A stretch of 53,752 bases of DNA. It comes from Hypsibius dujardini. Taxonomy: Eukaryota; Tardigrada; Eutardigrada; Parachela; Hypsibiidae. The position numbers were made by a program, and so were the translations under genes. The first letter of the stretch is position 1. The number at the start of each line of letters is the position of its first letter. Location of the stretch: the NCBI GenBank assembly GCA_001579985.1, contig LRSR01014802.1, positions 1 through 53,752 of the forward strand, read 5' to 3'. Below the pieces are notes generated by a model. It was not told where the DNA came from, made no database searches, and worked only from the letters and a program-made list of their open reading frames with translations. Positions 37,101-48,540 of the stretch are shown here, in pieces.

Positions 37101-37896
37101 ACCTGTACATATGAAATGAATAAAGTTTGACTGCCGCGTAAAAAAATCTAATTTAAAATTCCAGCAATGTCGCTGACGATCCCAAGGATATTATAATTTT
37201 CAGCGTAATATATTTTCACAATGTCTGAGTCAGGTTTGTTAATTGTTAAACGATAAATCAAAACTTGCGCTTAATTCTAGTCCAGAAGATTTATTCTTCA
37301 CACTCTCCATATGATCTAAACGTTTATCAAAAAGTGTGGGGTCTTGTTGAAATACGACAAATGCTCCGCCCGCCCCGCCCCGCCCCGCAAGTTTTAGTTC
37401 GTGCAGCTAGAAAACTTGGAACTCACCTTTAGTGAAGCTGAGAATTCGATTTTGTTCAACTGTGCCTGTTAACAACGCGGAGTAACAAAAAAGCATTACA
37501 ATATTGGCGGTAATTCAAAAAGGGAAAATTCGTTTCACGTCTTGACCTACATGATGACAAAAAGGCCATGCCATCCGCATCCGCATTTTCGTAAACAAAT
37601 TGGGCTGCAAAGTTGAGCACATCATCCAGTAGAAAGGGTATCGTCGGTCGATCCGGGTCCATTAGGTAAGTGTGAGTAAAATTGAAGATCCTCCCATACG
37701 TCTGCTGCAAATGCTCAACGCCCAGATCAATTGCCGGTCCACTGGTCTGAATGGCATCATCATTGGTTGTGTTGGCTTCTGGGACGATGATAGTCGTCGA
37801 AGCCAAAGCTATTCGAGGTAGGGAGACTGTATGACCATTTCCCGCCAGGCACAAGCCCAACGTTCCAGAGTAAATGAAAAACAATAGAAAAACCAT
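33317..37896 (-). CDS. Natriuretic-peptide-receptor-like single-pass receptor with short tail (eleven exons)
   Basis: Predicted cell-surface receptor with an ANF-receptor (periplasmic-binding-protein type I) ligand-binding domain. Exons: 37896-37551, 37465-37427, 36878-36854, 36774-36455, 36057-35849, 35240-35088, 34849-34799, 34682-34506, 34386-34257, 33600-33504, 33413-33317. All GT/AG and all ten phases agree, giving 547 aa. Residues 1-19 are a signal peptide. Family landmarks: LLTANQWTNIAGLVD, SRICCTLGKDSPQ, EELGMTNGEYVFF, AAYEMHQVYGMILNKT, RNETFRLPTGEISF, SGERDVD and a closing WPGGHWPPPNVPKCGY. A membrane segment follows (about 492-513, MVLSVAVGLAVCVVVLGVTA). The tail of about 30 residues (HYRSRMDADTWWIIRVEL) resembles the juxtamembrane part of receptor guanylate cyclases, then stops, the stop overlapping an AATAAA. 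No kinase-homology or cyclase domain follows before the next gene. This matches NPR-C in size and layout; a guanylate cyclase that lost its catalytic half is the alternative. Confidence 0.87.
34077..34120. repeat. (ATT)n microsatellite
   Basis: About 14 perfect TAT/ATT units, in the intron between the last two ectodomain/membrane exons of the receptor gene. Confidence 0.97.
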
Positions 37897-37997
37897 GCTG
37901 TCTGAACGATCTCAACCTAAAATATCAAACAGTTTTGTTTCCGTCGAAATTTGAGATAAAAAATTGTCACTTATGGATGAAACCAATCGGGAAAGAG

Positions 37998-38011
37998 AGC
38001 TATTTATATGC
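37998..38011 (-). promoter_or_regulatory. Putative TATA box of the receptor gene
   Basis: On the minus strand CATATAAATA lies about 105 bp upstream of the receptor's start codon. Position and sequence suit a TATA box with a leader of about 75 bases. Not tested against transcript ends. Confidence 0.4.
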
Positions 38012-40634
38012 GGTCAGAAATACTTGCTTACACCTAATACGCTTTAGCTATGATGAACCGGAATCATCAACTCTCTTGACGAGCGTAACCGGGTGCTGGA
38101 ATTTCGAGGGGAACTCCTCCCGACGTTCTTCTCGGCAATTGAGTTCCTTTCAAAATGAAAGAACTGCATGCAGAACTCGTGTAAAATTTCCTTGCATTTC
38201 AACAGCTTTCTCTTTCACAAGAAGATGTCAGAACGAGTACTGTTGCAGTTTCAGCTTAAAAAACGCCCTTTCCGGCAAATCATGTCCACATCAAAGTGTC
38301 GCACAGTTGGATGTCGATCATATTTGGGCAGCTAAGTCTGTGTCTATGTTCTCAAAATATAAATATACCATGGGGAATGATGCATTGAAAAGGAATCAGC
38401 AGTTTTGTGGATGATTTTGAGAAAACTGACCAGAATATCTTCCGGAGAAGGTCATTGACATCGATGATGCTTTACAATCGCTCGCAGCGTGACCTCTTGC
38501 AAGGTGGCATGATCGTAGGTCTTAAAGAAATGGAAGGTAACGGTAAAGGCTGATCGTGCATTATTGGAGCATTGCGTCTTGAAGGTTACTGCACAACCAG
38601 TAATTCTCTCAAAATCTAGTATAGTATTACTGACCGTTGTGCGAGGAGCTCTGCCCAAAGTGACGTGAAAGATTCTTCAAATTGTACCACCCGCTGATAT
38701 ACAATGAGTGTTTCCTTTTTACATTGGCGTCAGACCACTCAAAAACATAAATTTTACTTCAATGCTCACAATTGAGGGAGGATGACACCGTTCTCATTCA
38801 TAGTGCCACACATGTCGGCTGTGTTGTGATATATCGCAAATCCAAAGGAAATCCAGATTATACGAGTAGAGTACGTTACACACTTAAGTGCACCTAATTG
38901 TTGCTGCACTGGAGGGAAAGATCTTTTTCTCCTTCTACAATGAACACTAGGACAACTGAATAATTTAAAGAATGCAGGTTCGAGAATTTTGGTGGATATA
39001 CGGTATAAACCTTGATTACGCTCGTCGGCATGAAATATGAGATTGTTTGGATACGGTGTCTCGACCAAACACTAGGTGAATGGATTACTCATTGGTCAGA
39101 GTATAGACTTTTGAATCAAGAAAAGATTAGCTCAATATCGAATGTTCAGCACTTATTTGACATGCCTCATCCCATAGTAGGGATTTGAAAATAATGACGT
39201 CGTACGTATTACAGATAAATGTTACTGACTTTCAAAATGTGGATTGAAAATACATGTAATTTAAAATCGAATTCCTCAAATTATTCCGCCTAGCTGAATA
39301 CAAATTATCCGTTGCCTATTTTAATTGTGCATCGATTGGCAGGAGCGCAGAAAAATAATTGAGCTTTGTGCGGCAGAGTTCTACGTCAATTTTACGCTAA
39401 TGGGAAGGGACCGCGTGTGCAATTGTCCAGTAACTCTGTCCTGCAGATTTAAACTTGTTTGTGCTACTGTACGGCAAACAATTTTTGGAGCATGTTTTCA
39501 CAATATCAGGGGTTAGTAGGGGGTCCCTTATGACAGGGTTGCGGAGCGAGGACAATAGTCCACCTCGGAAGTAAAACACGTGTCGGCTTACGTCATCGTC
39601 ACACGCACGATCGTCCAAAAATATTTGGTTGATAGCCTCGAATGATTTGTTCGCCGAGTCTCTCTTGATTTTCTTTAGATGCAGTTAAAAATAATTAGAA
39701 TGCGTGCAAACTGTGACTTGAATTGGGCGAGGTCTCAATCGAGCGCTGTAATAACGCTGAAGCTCATCATGAATCATGATGCTCTGTCGACTTGTTCAGG
39801 CGTTTGAAGGTTGTGTGGCACACCAATTATTGAAGGAGACCGTCATAAGCGCAGTCTCTCAAGCGCAAGAAAAGGCATGGCAAGCCTGTGGGAGGGTTGG
39901 CAAACCGTGTCGACCAAACGAACCATAAATCGATTAAGTTCATGACATTTTTCATTTTGTCATTTTATTTTTGCACTGCAGTTCAAAGTTGAATGCTTTC
40001 GTATGGAATTGTCTTCAATAAAAATGAATTTTTTTTATCAAGTGACGTCTTCGCGACGAAAGATCGGTAAACAAAATTCGTCCACTACTTTAAAAATTCC
40101 AAGTAGAAATTAGTTTTGGGTGTTTTGAGTGCGCTAAACAATAACATTTTCAAAATTCATATTTCATGCTTCTCGCGCCCGGTAGATTGTTCAGTTTTGT
40201 TCAAAAATGAAGCAAGTTTACCCGCTACATCATCTTGCGCCAATAAAGACGACGTTTCTGCGCCCGTTTTCGGCAGCAATAACTACTAGCACATGATCAA
40301 TTCGAATTGATGAATAACACTGTATTAAAATAAAGCTTTTTAGCTTAGCATAAACTGAGTTGGCATTTGGACACTGAAAGAAATGTCAGCCATAAGCATG
40401 AGATAGGGAAAGGGTTATATATACTAAGTGAAAATGCAGACTTCCCCAGAATAAGTTTACGCCTCACAATTACCGGGTAGGAACTTACTTTTTGGAAAAA
40501 CTAAAAATGGTGGAAAAGCTTAGTTCGCGGGCTCGCCTGAAAGTGGGTCACTACTCATTCGAAAGCGGACGGTGTCTTCTCTCTGCCTATATCAACCAAA
40601 TTAAGCGAGAAGACACTTTGTTTACGTTTTCGCC
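38012..40634. other. Long intergenic stretch, no gene recognised
   Basis: Minus-strand frames at 39068-38766 (100 aa) and 38658-38452 (68 aa) and a plus-strand frame at 37935-38414 have no recognisable domain. The two minus-strand frames could be exons of an unknown gene, as both are cysteine-containing and in the same direction, but I see no supporting feature. Confidence 0.35.
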
Positions 40635-41671
40635 ATGTTGAACGAAGAGGCCCATTCGCTGTTAGTGTCCCAGCTGCGGGCTGGTCGTTCGATCCCAGAA
40701 ATTGTTTTCAACTTCAAGGCATTATGCGAAAATAATACGATCTACAGTATGGCAACGGAATTTGCAGCTGGAGTGGAAGAAAAGCCGAAGAAGAAGCAGA
40801 AACACCCCTGGAAAAAGATCGACCCAAAAATGGCGGCCATCATCATTCGAAAACTCACCATCGGTGCCACCGCTCATACTATCAATGAGCTCGCTGAAAC
40901 CTTTAAAATATCGTCAACGGCCATCCGGTAGCTAATGAAGAAGAAAGGGATCAAAGTCTACAAGATGCAGAAAAGGAATCACATCCCCAAGACGCAGGAG
41001 GATATTCGGAAAATTTGCTGTAACCGTTTTCGGAAGCGCTACCGGACAGCTGATTTGGACCGCTTCCTCTTCGCGGATGAGCGCCATGTGACTGTCCAGA
41101 AGTTCCACAATCATTAGAATAACAGATGCTACGGCAAGTCCTTTGAGCTTATCCCTGACCGGAAGAAGTTCTTGCAGATTCCCAAGACCCCCTTGAGCGC
41201 CATGATTTTCGGTGCCGTTTCTCATGAAGGCCGCACCCCCTTATCGTTCTCAAGTCAGGATTCCGCTTGAACCGGTTCACCTACAAGGATAAATGCCTAG
41301 AAATTGTTCGCCAGAGCCTGCCCTGCAAATTGAATCTGAAGAAGGTAATTTTCTATCAAGATAAGGCTTCCTGTCACGCCGCCAGGTCTGTCCAGGAATA
41401 TCTGAAGTAGATTTACCCTGTCTTCGTTCCCAATGCCTCCATGCCACCCAATTCGCCGGATCTGAATGTTCTTGACTCATGTATTTGGAGCATTTTGAAG
41501 CAGCGTCTCAACAAGTACGGACTCATCTCAAACTTCAAGAAAGTCAAAAAGATATTGTAGAAAGAATGGACCGCCATTCCGCAGGAAGTAATCCGGGACG
41601 CTGTTAATTCTTGGTTGTCCCGCGTTAGCAGGGTTGAGAAAGCCGATGGTGATCATATTGAGTCAAAATGA
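40635..41671 (+). pseudogene. maT/mariner-type transposase (DD37D-like), decayed
   Basis: Starts at ATG 40635 and runs to TGA 41669-41671 in a recoverable reading. The N-terminus is a regular/helix-turn-helix part (LLVSQLRAGRSIPEIV, TINELAETFKISSTAIR), followed by FLFADERHVTV (first Asp), VIFYQDKASCHAAR (second Asp) and PPNSPDLNVLD (third Asp, 37 residues between the second and third). That spacing is the maT (DD37D) type. In-frame stops occur at 40929, 41115, 41408 and 41558, and one frameshift near 41245. Terminal repeats are uncertain: GTTGGCATTTGG at about 40361 partly matches the complement of CCAAAGGCCAAC at about 41744. Confidence 0.85.
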
Positions 41672-41740
41672 ACATTTTCCCAGTAGAGTACTAATTTATC
41701 AATTTTTTAGTGTTTTTGGTTACGTCATTTTGCGCCAAAG

Positions 41741-41894
41741 GCCAACAAGTCTGCTAGCCTGAAAGGCTTCAAAGACACCCTGCGCTGGGTACAAACCTTT
41801 AAGAAGGCCAACAGAATCGCTTCGTGTATAATTATAAAATTTGTGACGGAAAAGTCCATCCGTCAAGAAAGCGACATCAAGTAAGCGGCGGAAA
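41741..41894 (+). pseudogene. Fragment of a pogo-like transposase, plus-strand copy
   Basis: Encodes ANKSASLKGFKDTLRWVQTF then KKANRIAS and IKFVTEKSIRQESDIK before a stop. It closely parallels the minus-strand remnant at 42573-42874 (ANKSAELL, KDTLTWVQTFKKANRIVSRK, KFVPEKSVLQEADIQ), so two pieces of the same transposase family lie in opposite orientation about 1 kb apart. Confidence 0.75.
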
Positions 41895-42474
41895 ATTCGT
41901 CGTGTTTATCGGGCCCGAAAACTTGGCTTCAATGAAGAGGTGACAAACACTGGCCGGCAAAGGCAAGTCACTACTATAAATGAGCACTGTGAGACTTCAA
42001 GCTGTAATTTGAATTGAGAACATCAAATATGCTAAAAGGGGCATTTAAATCAATCCTTTAAACTTTTAAATTACTCTTCTTAAATTATAGAATCATACTC
42101 CTTACATATATAACATTTAGGATGAAATCCCCAAATATTCGAAATTCGTTTTCGATCGTCGAACAAAAGTGTGGTGATACATGACGGCATTCCTGTGAAG
42201 CTGATGCAAATATATATTTTTTTCAACTTTTAATTAACATTTTTTTAGTAAGTATTAGGAAAAGCGGGTGACCAATCGTCACGATTCTGATGTCCTTTCA
42301 CAAGATCATCTCCTTTTGTGTTGACTTTTCTATTAAAATTTAAATCCATTGCATTCGTGTTGTATGTCTAACAGGCGTGAAATACTTTGAGTCGAAAATG
42401 CAGTCAGCCAATGCTATGACGCACTTCTAAACCATTTAACCGGTTCACTCGGCGACTGGTGTATTGTCTGCTTA

Positions 42475-42519
<45 letters not shown>

Positions 42520-42572
42520 TTGTCAGTCTGTCTATATGTATCTCTCTCACTTTCTCTACTTACTTTGTCGGC
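41895..42572. repeat. Spacer with (GTCT)n microsatellite
   Basis: Perfect TGTCTGTCTG tract at about 42477-42530. Otherwise AT-rich without a recognisable gene. Confidence 0.6.
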
Positions 42573-43850
42573 TTATGTTCGTTCACTGTTCAATTCCCTG
42601 TTGAATCCTGACTGGTTCGTGTTTTTGACATTATCTAGTCCGATGTACTCCACCAAAAGCATTACGTCTTTGACAAAGTTCACGCCCACCTGCTGGATGT
42701 CTGCTTCTTGCAAAACGGACTTTTCCGGGACGAATTTGGTGATTTTCGGGAAACGATTCGGTTGGCTTTCTTGAAGGTTTGGACCCATGTCAAAGTGTCT
42801 TTACAGACTAATAATTCAGCAGATTTATTAGCTGTAAGTGCAAACCGACCTAAATCGCGGTCATGGGTTGGCAACCTGTATACGGAGAACTTCTCAACAA
42901 GTCAGCAAACCCATATAATGGGTTTGAATACAGTGATTACGACTTATGCTGCACACGTTTTGTTTTCTAATTTGCTGATTTTTCGTTAACAAACTTGCCA
43001 CAGCAAGTCATTCCAATAACTTTAAATTAAGCAATGCGTTCTGGGAGTTCAAAGTTACGGTAGGTTATTAGGTAAACTCCCCGTACTAAATTACAGTGGC
43101 TAGAGTCGTCAATTGAATTACCAGTTCCTGACCCGGGTAATTATTTGGAAATGATAACGTACCGTTCTTTTGGCCCTGCAAAAACGCTGCCAAAATGTTC
43201 TTCCAAATCTTGGTTAGCTTAGATAGTTACTGTATTGCATCGAGGAAGTGGTGGGAGCTGCGTTCATTTTGAATGATGTTCCCTAGCATGAAGCGAACGC
43301 CGCTCCCACCACTTCCACGATGCAATACAGTATTTCGAGACCCACAGTCGCCGAACTGAGCTTGCCAGCTGTAAAGATATCGCCGGTGCTTGACAAACTT
43401 AAAACGATGCTTTAAGGTCTCACAATCAAGTTTCTTATTCATTCCAAACTTCCAGTAATCCCCAGCCTTTATCATGTGTTCGAGACTGACCAAGGTGTAG
43501 ACCTTCTCCGGCTGTGACGGTCGGTACGATGAATGCTGCGAAGATGGGTGTGAAGGAAGGGTTGACCCGCCAGCCGGTTTGGCGTTTTCTTCGTCGTCGT
43601 CGTCGTCATCATCGTTCCAATATTCATGAGTTTTACTGAAATCAATGTCTGCCATTTCGTCTTGGATATCGAGTTCTGTCTCATGTTCAACGCTCAATCC
43701 CGAAGAGTCTGGGATGTGGTCAATTAGCGCTCTTAACTTAGGAACATGAAATAACAAGTAAAAAACATGCGTTATACAAGCAAGCGATAGATTGATTGAT
43801 TTTACCATGAATCGATTTACATAGTGTCTCATCAACAAGTTTAAGCTCAT
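42573..43850 (-). pseudogene. Pogo/Tigger-like transposase remnant, minus strand
   Basis: 43740-43340 is an open frame with an acidic linker (a run of Asp from GTC repeats in the complement), then SLEHMIKAGDYWKFGMNKKL and HRFKFVKHRRYLYSWQAQFG, the N-terminal DNA-binding module of pogo-like transposases. After a 105-bp hairpin and about 300 noncoding bases, 42874-42573 encodes ANKSAELL, KDTLTWVQTFKKANRIVSRK, KFVPEKSVLQEADIQ and NTNQSGFNRELNSERT. The last is the first catalytic block of the DDE domain, where family members have NTDQSGF; here Asp is Asn. The frame breaks once near 42760. The rest of the DDE domain is absent. The upstream frame to 44049 may be an additional exon, but its splice phase does not fit. 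Confidence 0.72.
43228..43332. repeat. Near-perfect 105-bp inverted repeat (hairpin)
   Basis: Arms 43228-43265 and 43295-43332, each 38 bases, pair with two mismatches; loop about 29 bases. The left arm starts TACTGTATTGCATCG and continues GGAAGTGGTGGGAGC. Transcribed from either strand it would fold into a long stable stem. It lies within the pogo-like remnant. Confidence 0.93.
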
Positions 43851-44049
43851 TTCCGTTTATTTCAGCCAAGTACTCCTTGAATTTGTTTTCGTAGAATCTC
43901 ACGAGCCGGTGGAATACGTTTAACAGATTGATTTTCATTTTCAGAAGTAAATAGAATTCCGCAAAACAGTCATGAAAAGAGAGCAACAGGGTAAATAAAC
44001 CTCGTATGCACACACATTCACTCAGTACGAGGTAAAGGCGTTCAACCAA

Positions 44050-44974
44050 GCCGTTTTGGAATCAATTGGTACCAGCCAATCTTTTTTATATTGGTGGATG
44101 GAGTTATAGCCAGTTCCTGTAAGTGAACTCACTAATTTTTAGCCGTTTCACTATTGAGTAATAGCTAAGCCCACGGACTTCCAACAAACTTTCAGCTGAT
44201 GCCAACCGATTCCATATTAAATTTTGGTTGGGGTAGCTTCAAAATATGTATGCTAAAATAATTTTTAAAAATGCCATTTTATAGTGAAAATCACAGGACA
44301 TAGAATCTTCGAGTGTTTTTCCAACGTTAAAATTTTGTCAAAAAACGTTCTCAGGACCACACCGATAATGTATGTAATATACATTACATATACCACAAAT
44401 CATTATAAATAGAGCAAAGCACTATTGCAAAATATACAGCAAGTAGATTCGGGGTGTGGACGCGGAACATCATTCCTGGTAAGAAGAATCCCCCAGGCCG
44501 AAGACACGTAATGACATCTCTACATCTCCACGAGAGAGGAAAAAGGTTCGTTTGTGTTGGTGGCAATTAACTTGGATTTAACAGTCAACCTGAATGAATA
44601 TGCTCCCTTTTGGCACCTGCAAGTTCCACACTCCCACAAAGTCGAACAATTAAAGCGCCTTTTACCCTTATGAACTCCCACGAGGAGTGGAAAACGAGTA
44701 GACACTGAGCTAGCCCTTCGCATCATGCAATTTCCATATAGTGTTCCGATTTTGTTACCTATTGTTCTTTCTAATTTGAAAAATCAGTCAACCTGACTCT
44801 GATATCTTAGCATTGTTACAAAGGACAGAATGTCCTTAATGAATTTGGCACTGTGAATGATTGTCCATTAAATTCAACGCACAAGACGATGTTAATTTCA
44901 ACCTAACGTCCGATGTCATTTTAACCCGCAACCGAACAAAAAAATATTCAGTTATTTCTTGAATGCTAAGGCCA
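44050..44974. other. 3' flank of the protease gene
   Basis: No gene recognised. Around 44170-44220 a stretch with GCTGATGCCAACCGATTC resembles part of the tandem repeat at 22.0-22.2 kb. Confidence 0.4.
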
Positions 44975-47844
44975 TTAGAGGTCGTCAACAGAAACACTGC
45001 GAATCCAGGAAAGATAAAACTTGGTCTTTGTTAACTTTCCGTTTTTCTCGTTGGCGCATACGTTGCCGCTTTCCGAGACCACACCAGCGGAGTAGAGATT
45101 GCTGTCCAATGGCGAGCGACAGACCAACGGACCACCAGAATCACCCACGCAAAAATTCTGCCCTATTACACCGCCGGCACATAAGGTTTGCTGTTGGTCC
45201 GTTGCTGCGTCGACCACGTTGCACAGGGCGGGCACATTCTCCAGGATTGTCACATTCACGTATTTCATGGGTCTGCTGGGGTTCGTATCGTCTACATAAC
45301 AAGCGAAATGTTTGTGTCTTAAAATTAGGAAATGCCTGAAACTTTCGTAACTTGTCAAAACCAGGGACCAACCATCGGATAGCGGGGAAGGGGGTGCTAA
45401 TGGATAAATGTAAGGGAAGGTAAGCGTTTTTAAATAAAGAATACAAAAACTATTACCTCCATGGTTAAATGTTGGTGGTAGGGGGAATTGTGGCGTTTAG
45501 GTAGGGGCCCCTTTAGGGTCCTTAAACAACGGATTCATGACCCTCAAAGTTATGAATCAGAAGTGGGTGATCAAAGGGGAAATATCGCTTTATTTTCAAA
45601 CCTCAATTCAAAATTCGGATAATCATTTCTGACCACTTCGAACTTGTCGGATCTCGGGATTAGAGTGCCAAGGGTCTCATTGGAACTTAAACATGTGTCA
45701 AAATCTTCGGTTTTGCAATTGTATAGAGCTAATGTTTTTGTTCACCAACTTAAATTCTCTATCTGTCAGCGCAAATAAGACATTCAGCGTATTGAAGAAT
45801 ATTTAAATTTAGTGATGAAAAGAACAAGTTTCGACAAAATAATTGGAAATCTCGGTTGTCCCTGAAAACGAGATGCTCACCCACCCACAATTTTCAAATT
45901 GATTAGAAATAGTAAACCAAACTATCGACTGGCTTTTGAACAAGATGGTTTATGCATTTCGGCCCATCCCTGACTCAATTCTCATAGGTCCTGGGGCGAA
46001 TAAATATTAACAAATAAAATAGCTGCTGTCGAAAACTCTTTACTTAATTATATCCGGGCAGTTGACCCATTTACTATCTCCAATCCCTAACGCCTTTGTT
46101 AGGTGTATATCACTCTTTAAGCAATCGTTATTCGGTTTGCAACCCTCCTTTCGCCGACAGTCGTATGTAAATGCGCATGAAGTCATACCTGTAAATTCGT
46201 TTCCAGTGCCGCTGACAATGCACACATCCCCGACGGTCGGCTCTCGATCCTCAATGCAGGCAGTGCATTGGCAAGGTTTGTCCTCGAAACTCATTGCTTT
46301 ATTCAAGGTGAGAACGGCGATGTCATTTATATTTCTGCTTTTATCATACTGCGGATGCAGGGTGATGGTCTTGACGGTATATTGCGTGGCACATCCTGTT
46401 TCATCATCCGTTGGGATGGCGTCTGACTTCAGGGAGCCTGTTCGAACTCTGACGTTTTTGGCAAATTCACTCGCAAGTTGGTTGGCTCCGGTGATGGCAC
46501 CATCAAAGCAATGTGCCGCCGTCAGAATAGTCGATGGTCCGAGGATTGTCCCACCGCAGTTGCCAATACCATTCGGAAATAAAATTCTGAGCGAGATCTA
46601 ATAACCATATAATATTTCTTTACGATTCATTTGGAAGATTCATCTTTGCCTTTGTCTAAATTGATATAACTGAGAGACTATTATTTTTATTATTATGTTC
46701 TGTGTTTCTCAATCGTTTATTCGTTCAAATTTTTTTCTAGAGAAGGAAAAGCATTTATTTGACTTAATATAGGACAATTGCGTTTCCTTGTATTTTCCTG
46801 TCATATTTTTGTTTTGCTTCAAAATATTTTTCTGCTGACTCAATTTGTTCCAAACTAAATTTGGGATTGAGTAAAGTAAAAAATATTCTAACTTTTTTTC
46901 TTCCCCTATTCCAAATCGGCACTTTTGTGGCGCAAATTGGGAAAATGAAAATATGCAAGGGTTTCCCAAACTTTCGGCTTGTCAGATAATGAATTACATA
47001 TGCAGGGTGTTTTTTTAAACAACTCACATTCCCACTTCTATGTCAGATAAAAATTCAAGTAAACATAACTTTGAAAGTTTTCCTTTGCGACACAAAAACA
47101 ACGAAAAAATGTGCGATAAAAACATTATATTATTTAGTGGCAAAACATTCCATCTTACCTGCCAGCAAAGCTGATTCCGCAGCGCGAGCTGTCCGCCGAC
47201 GATCGTGGGGAATACGAGATGGGAACCATGATTTTTCATTGAACTACTACCGTTGACGGATGTCTTAAAAAGATCGCCAATAACTCCAACTCCCGTCAGA
47301 CCACACGTTCGCTGGCCAGTTTCCGCATCCCCTCCTTTGTCTGGTGCATTTGTTGTGGCAGCAGTTGTGTCTTCAGTCACTCCAGCATTGCCACTCCCAT
47401 AATAATCTGCCGCAGCTGCGACAATAAGTCCTGTAAAGTCACGAAGCAGTAATTAGTGATTTTTAATTACATTTTGGCCACATTATACATTTGCTGCTCT
47501 ACGCAAAAAAAAATTGGACTCAGAATTAAAATTAATCAGTATTTGTAATTGATTAGGAAAGGACAACGGACAAAAATATTGAGGAATTTAAATTAAATAA
47601 ATGTAAAGTATTAGAATCACATTCGATCATCATTCTAATTCATATTTATTGTATAAATTAAAATAAAGCAGAAATCCAAAACGGGAAATCTGAATGAGTC
47701 TAATAAAAATATAATGACATACTTGACTTCATAAAGGCAAATCAGTAACCGTGCATGTTACCATGAACAAAGTGGATGCTTCACCGTGTATGCGGCCTAC
47801 TTACCTATTGCCATAATAACGACAAACGTACGAGCAACAGCCAT
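44975..47844 (-). CDS. Secreted S1A (chymotrypsin-fold) serine protease, four exons
   Basis: Predicted secreted serine endopeptidase. Exons: 47844-47805, 47430-47159, 46597-46189, 45291-44975; GT/AG borders, consistent phases, 345 aa. Residues 1 to about 21 form a signal peptide (MAVARTFVVIMAIG, then LIVAAAA). A propeptide of about 70 residues, Thr/Gly-rich with one Cys, leads to the mature start IVGG at 90-93. The triad is complete: His133 in LTAAHC, Asp196 in NDIAVLTL, Ser292 in GDSGGP. Two oddities: the residue before IVGG is Thr89, not the usual Arg/Lys, and the position equivalent to chymotrypsinogen 189 at the base of the pocket is Asn286 (NFCVGDSGGP), not the Asp of trypsins. It therefore probably does not cleave after Arg/Lys and is not activated by a trypsin-like enzyme. 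Its promoter, exon 1, intron 1 and first bases of exon 2 are shared with the gene at 48541-52683. Confidence 0.94.
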
Positions 47845-48135
47845 GTCTGATCTGGTAATATATATGAAAGAAACGCAGGAAATTTGTAAGCTAACCTGTT
47901 ATATATCGCCCACAAGCATCATTATTAGTAAATCTCTGAATGGTCGGCAAACTAATGAATTTCTTCTACCTACTTTTCTCGCCGCAACAGTTTAGCGGAC
48001 GGTTTCTAGGCGATCGCATCAACCAGCGTATCTCATCATAATAACCTCACCGGTTTGTCGGCCCAAGCGGTCAGTTAATTAAATGGTTCGCGAAAAGCTG
48101 ATGCTGCTTAGGTAAATGTATTAAGCGGAGTTGGA
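47404..48135 (-). repeat. Duplicated 5' module, protease copy (promoter, exon 1, intron 1)
   Basis: On the minus strand this runs from the far promoter through exon 1 and intron 1 into the first bases of exon 2. It matches 52300-52985 over its whole length, with indels, including CGCGAAAAGCTGATGCTGCT (about 48091), CTATTGCCATAATAACGAC in exon 1 and CTGAATGAGTCTAATAAAAA in the intron. Confidence 0.9.
47898..47913 (-). promoter_or_regulatory. Putative TATA box of the protease gene
   Basis: GTGGGCGATATATAAC on the minus strand, 54-70 bp upstream of the start codon. The same 16 bases occur unchanged at 52737-52752 in front of the other gene, although flanking bases differ. Confidence 0.6.
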
Positions 48136-48540
48136 CAACATATAAAGTCATGTATGTATATTTTGACTTGCAAGAACTTGTCGATTTGTCGCCGTGTTTC
48201 AGCAGAAGTTCGGCGACTCTAATTTCAACAGGCAAAAAATTTCATACCCTTACCGCAGTGAAATAAAGCCGCCATTAATAAATGCACCAAACGGTAGTGT
48301 AATCTTTTAGGATATCTTATAAAAAATGTGCATGCAAAATTGTACAACATATTGCAAATACAGGTACTTAGTAAAACACGCAACGTGAGTTTGCAAACAA
48401 GTTTGCAGTTCTCTTAACACTCTTGGAAATATTTTAACTCAAAAAAACAATTAAAATAAATAAACAAAAAAATCTAAGAATATAAATTGTTTACAAAAAC
48501 GTTTATTCGGTAGATTAGGAGCGGAATTATAGAGGATTCG
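48136..48540. other. Between the two secreted-protein genes
   Basis: No gene. On the minus strand AATAAA (48502-48507) lies about 35 bases past the stop of the binding-protein gene and is its likely polyadenylation signal. Confidence 0.5.

Noticed and set aside
37935-38414. 159-aa frame on +
   Set aside because: It overlaps the promoter side of the receptor gene on the opposite strand, lacks any domain, and is rich in Ser/Cys without pattern.
40361-41760. Terminal inverted repeats for the maT-type element
   Set aside because: Only about 14 of 20 bases match, and the right-hand part seems to overlap the pogo-like fragment, so the ends are not established.
43738-44049. Extra first exon of the pogo-like gene
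   Set aside because: The donor-like GTAAAA and the acceptor in front of the next frame do not agree in phase, so I did not extend the remnant to 44049.
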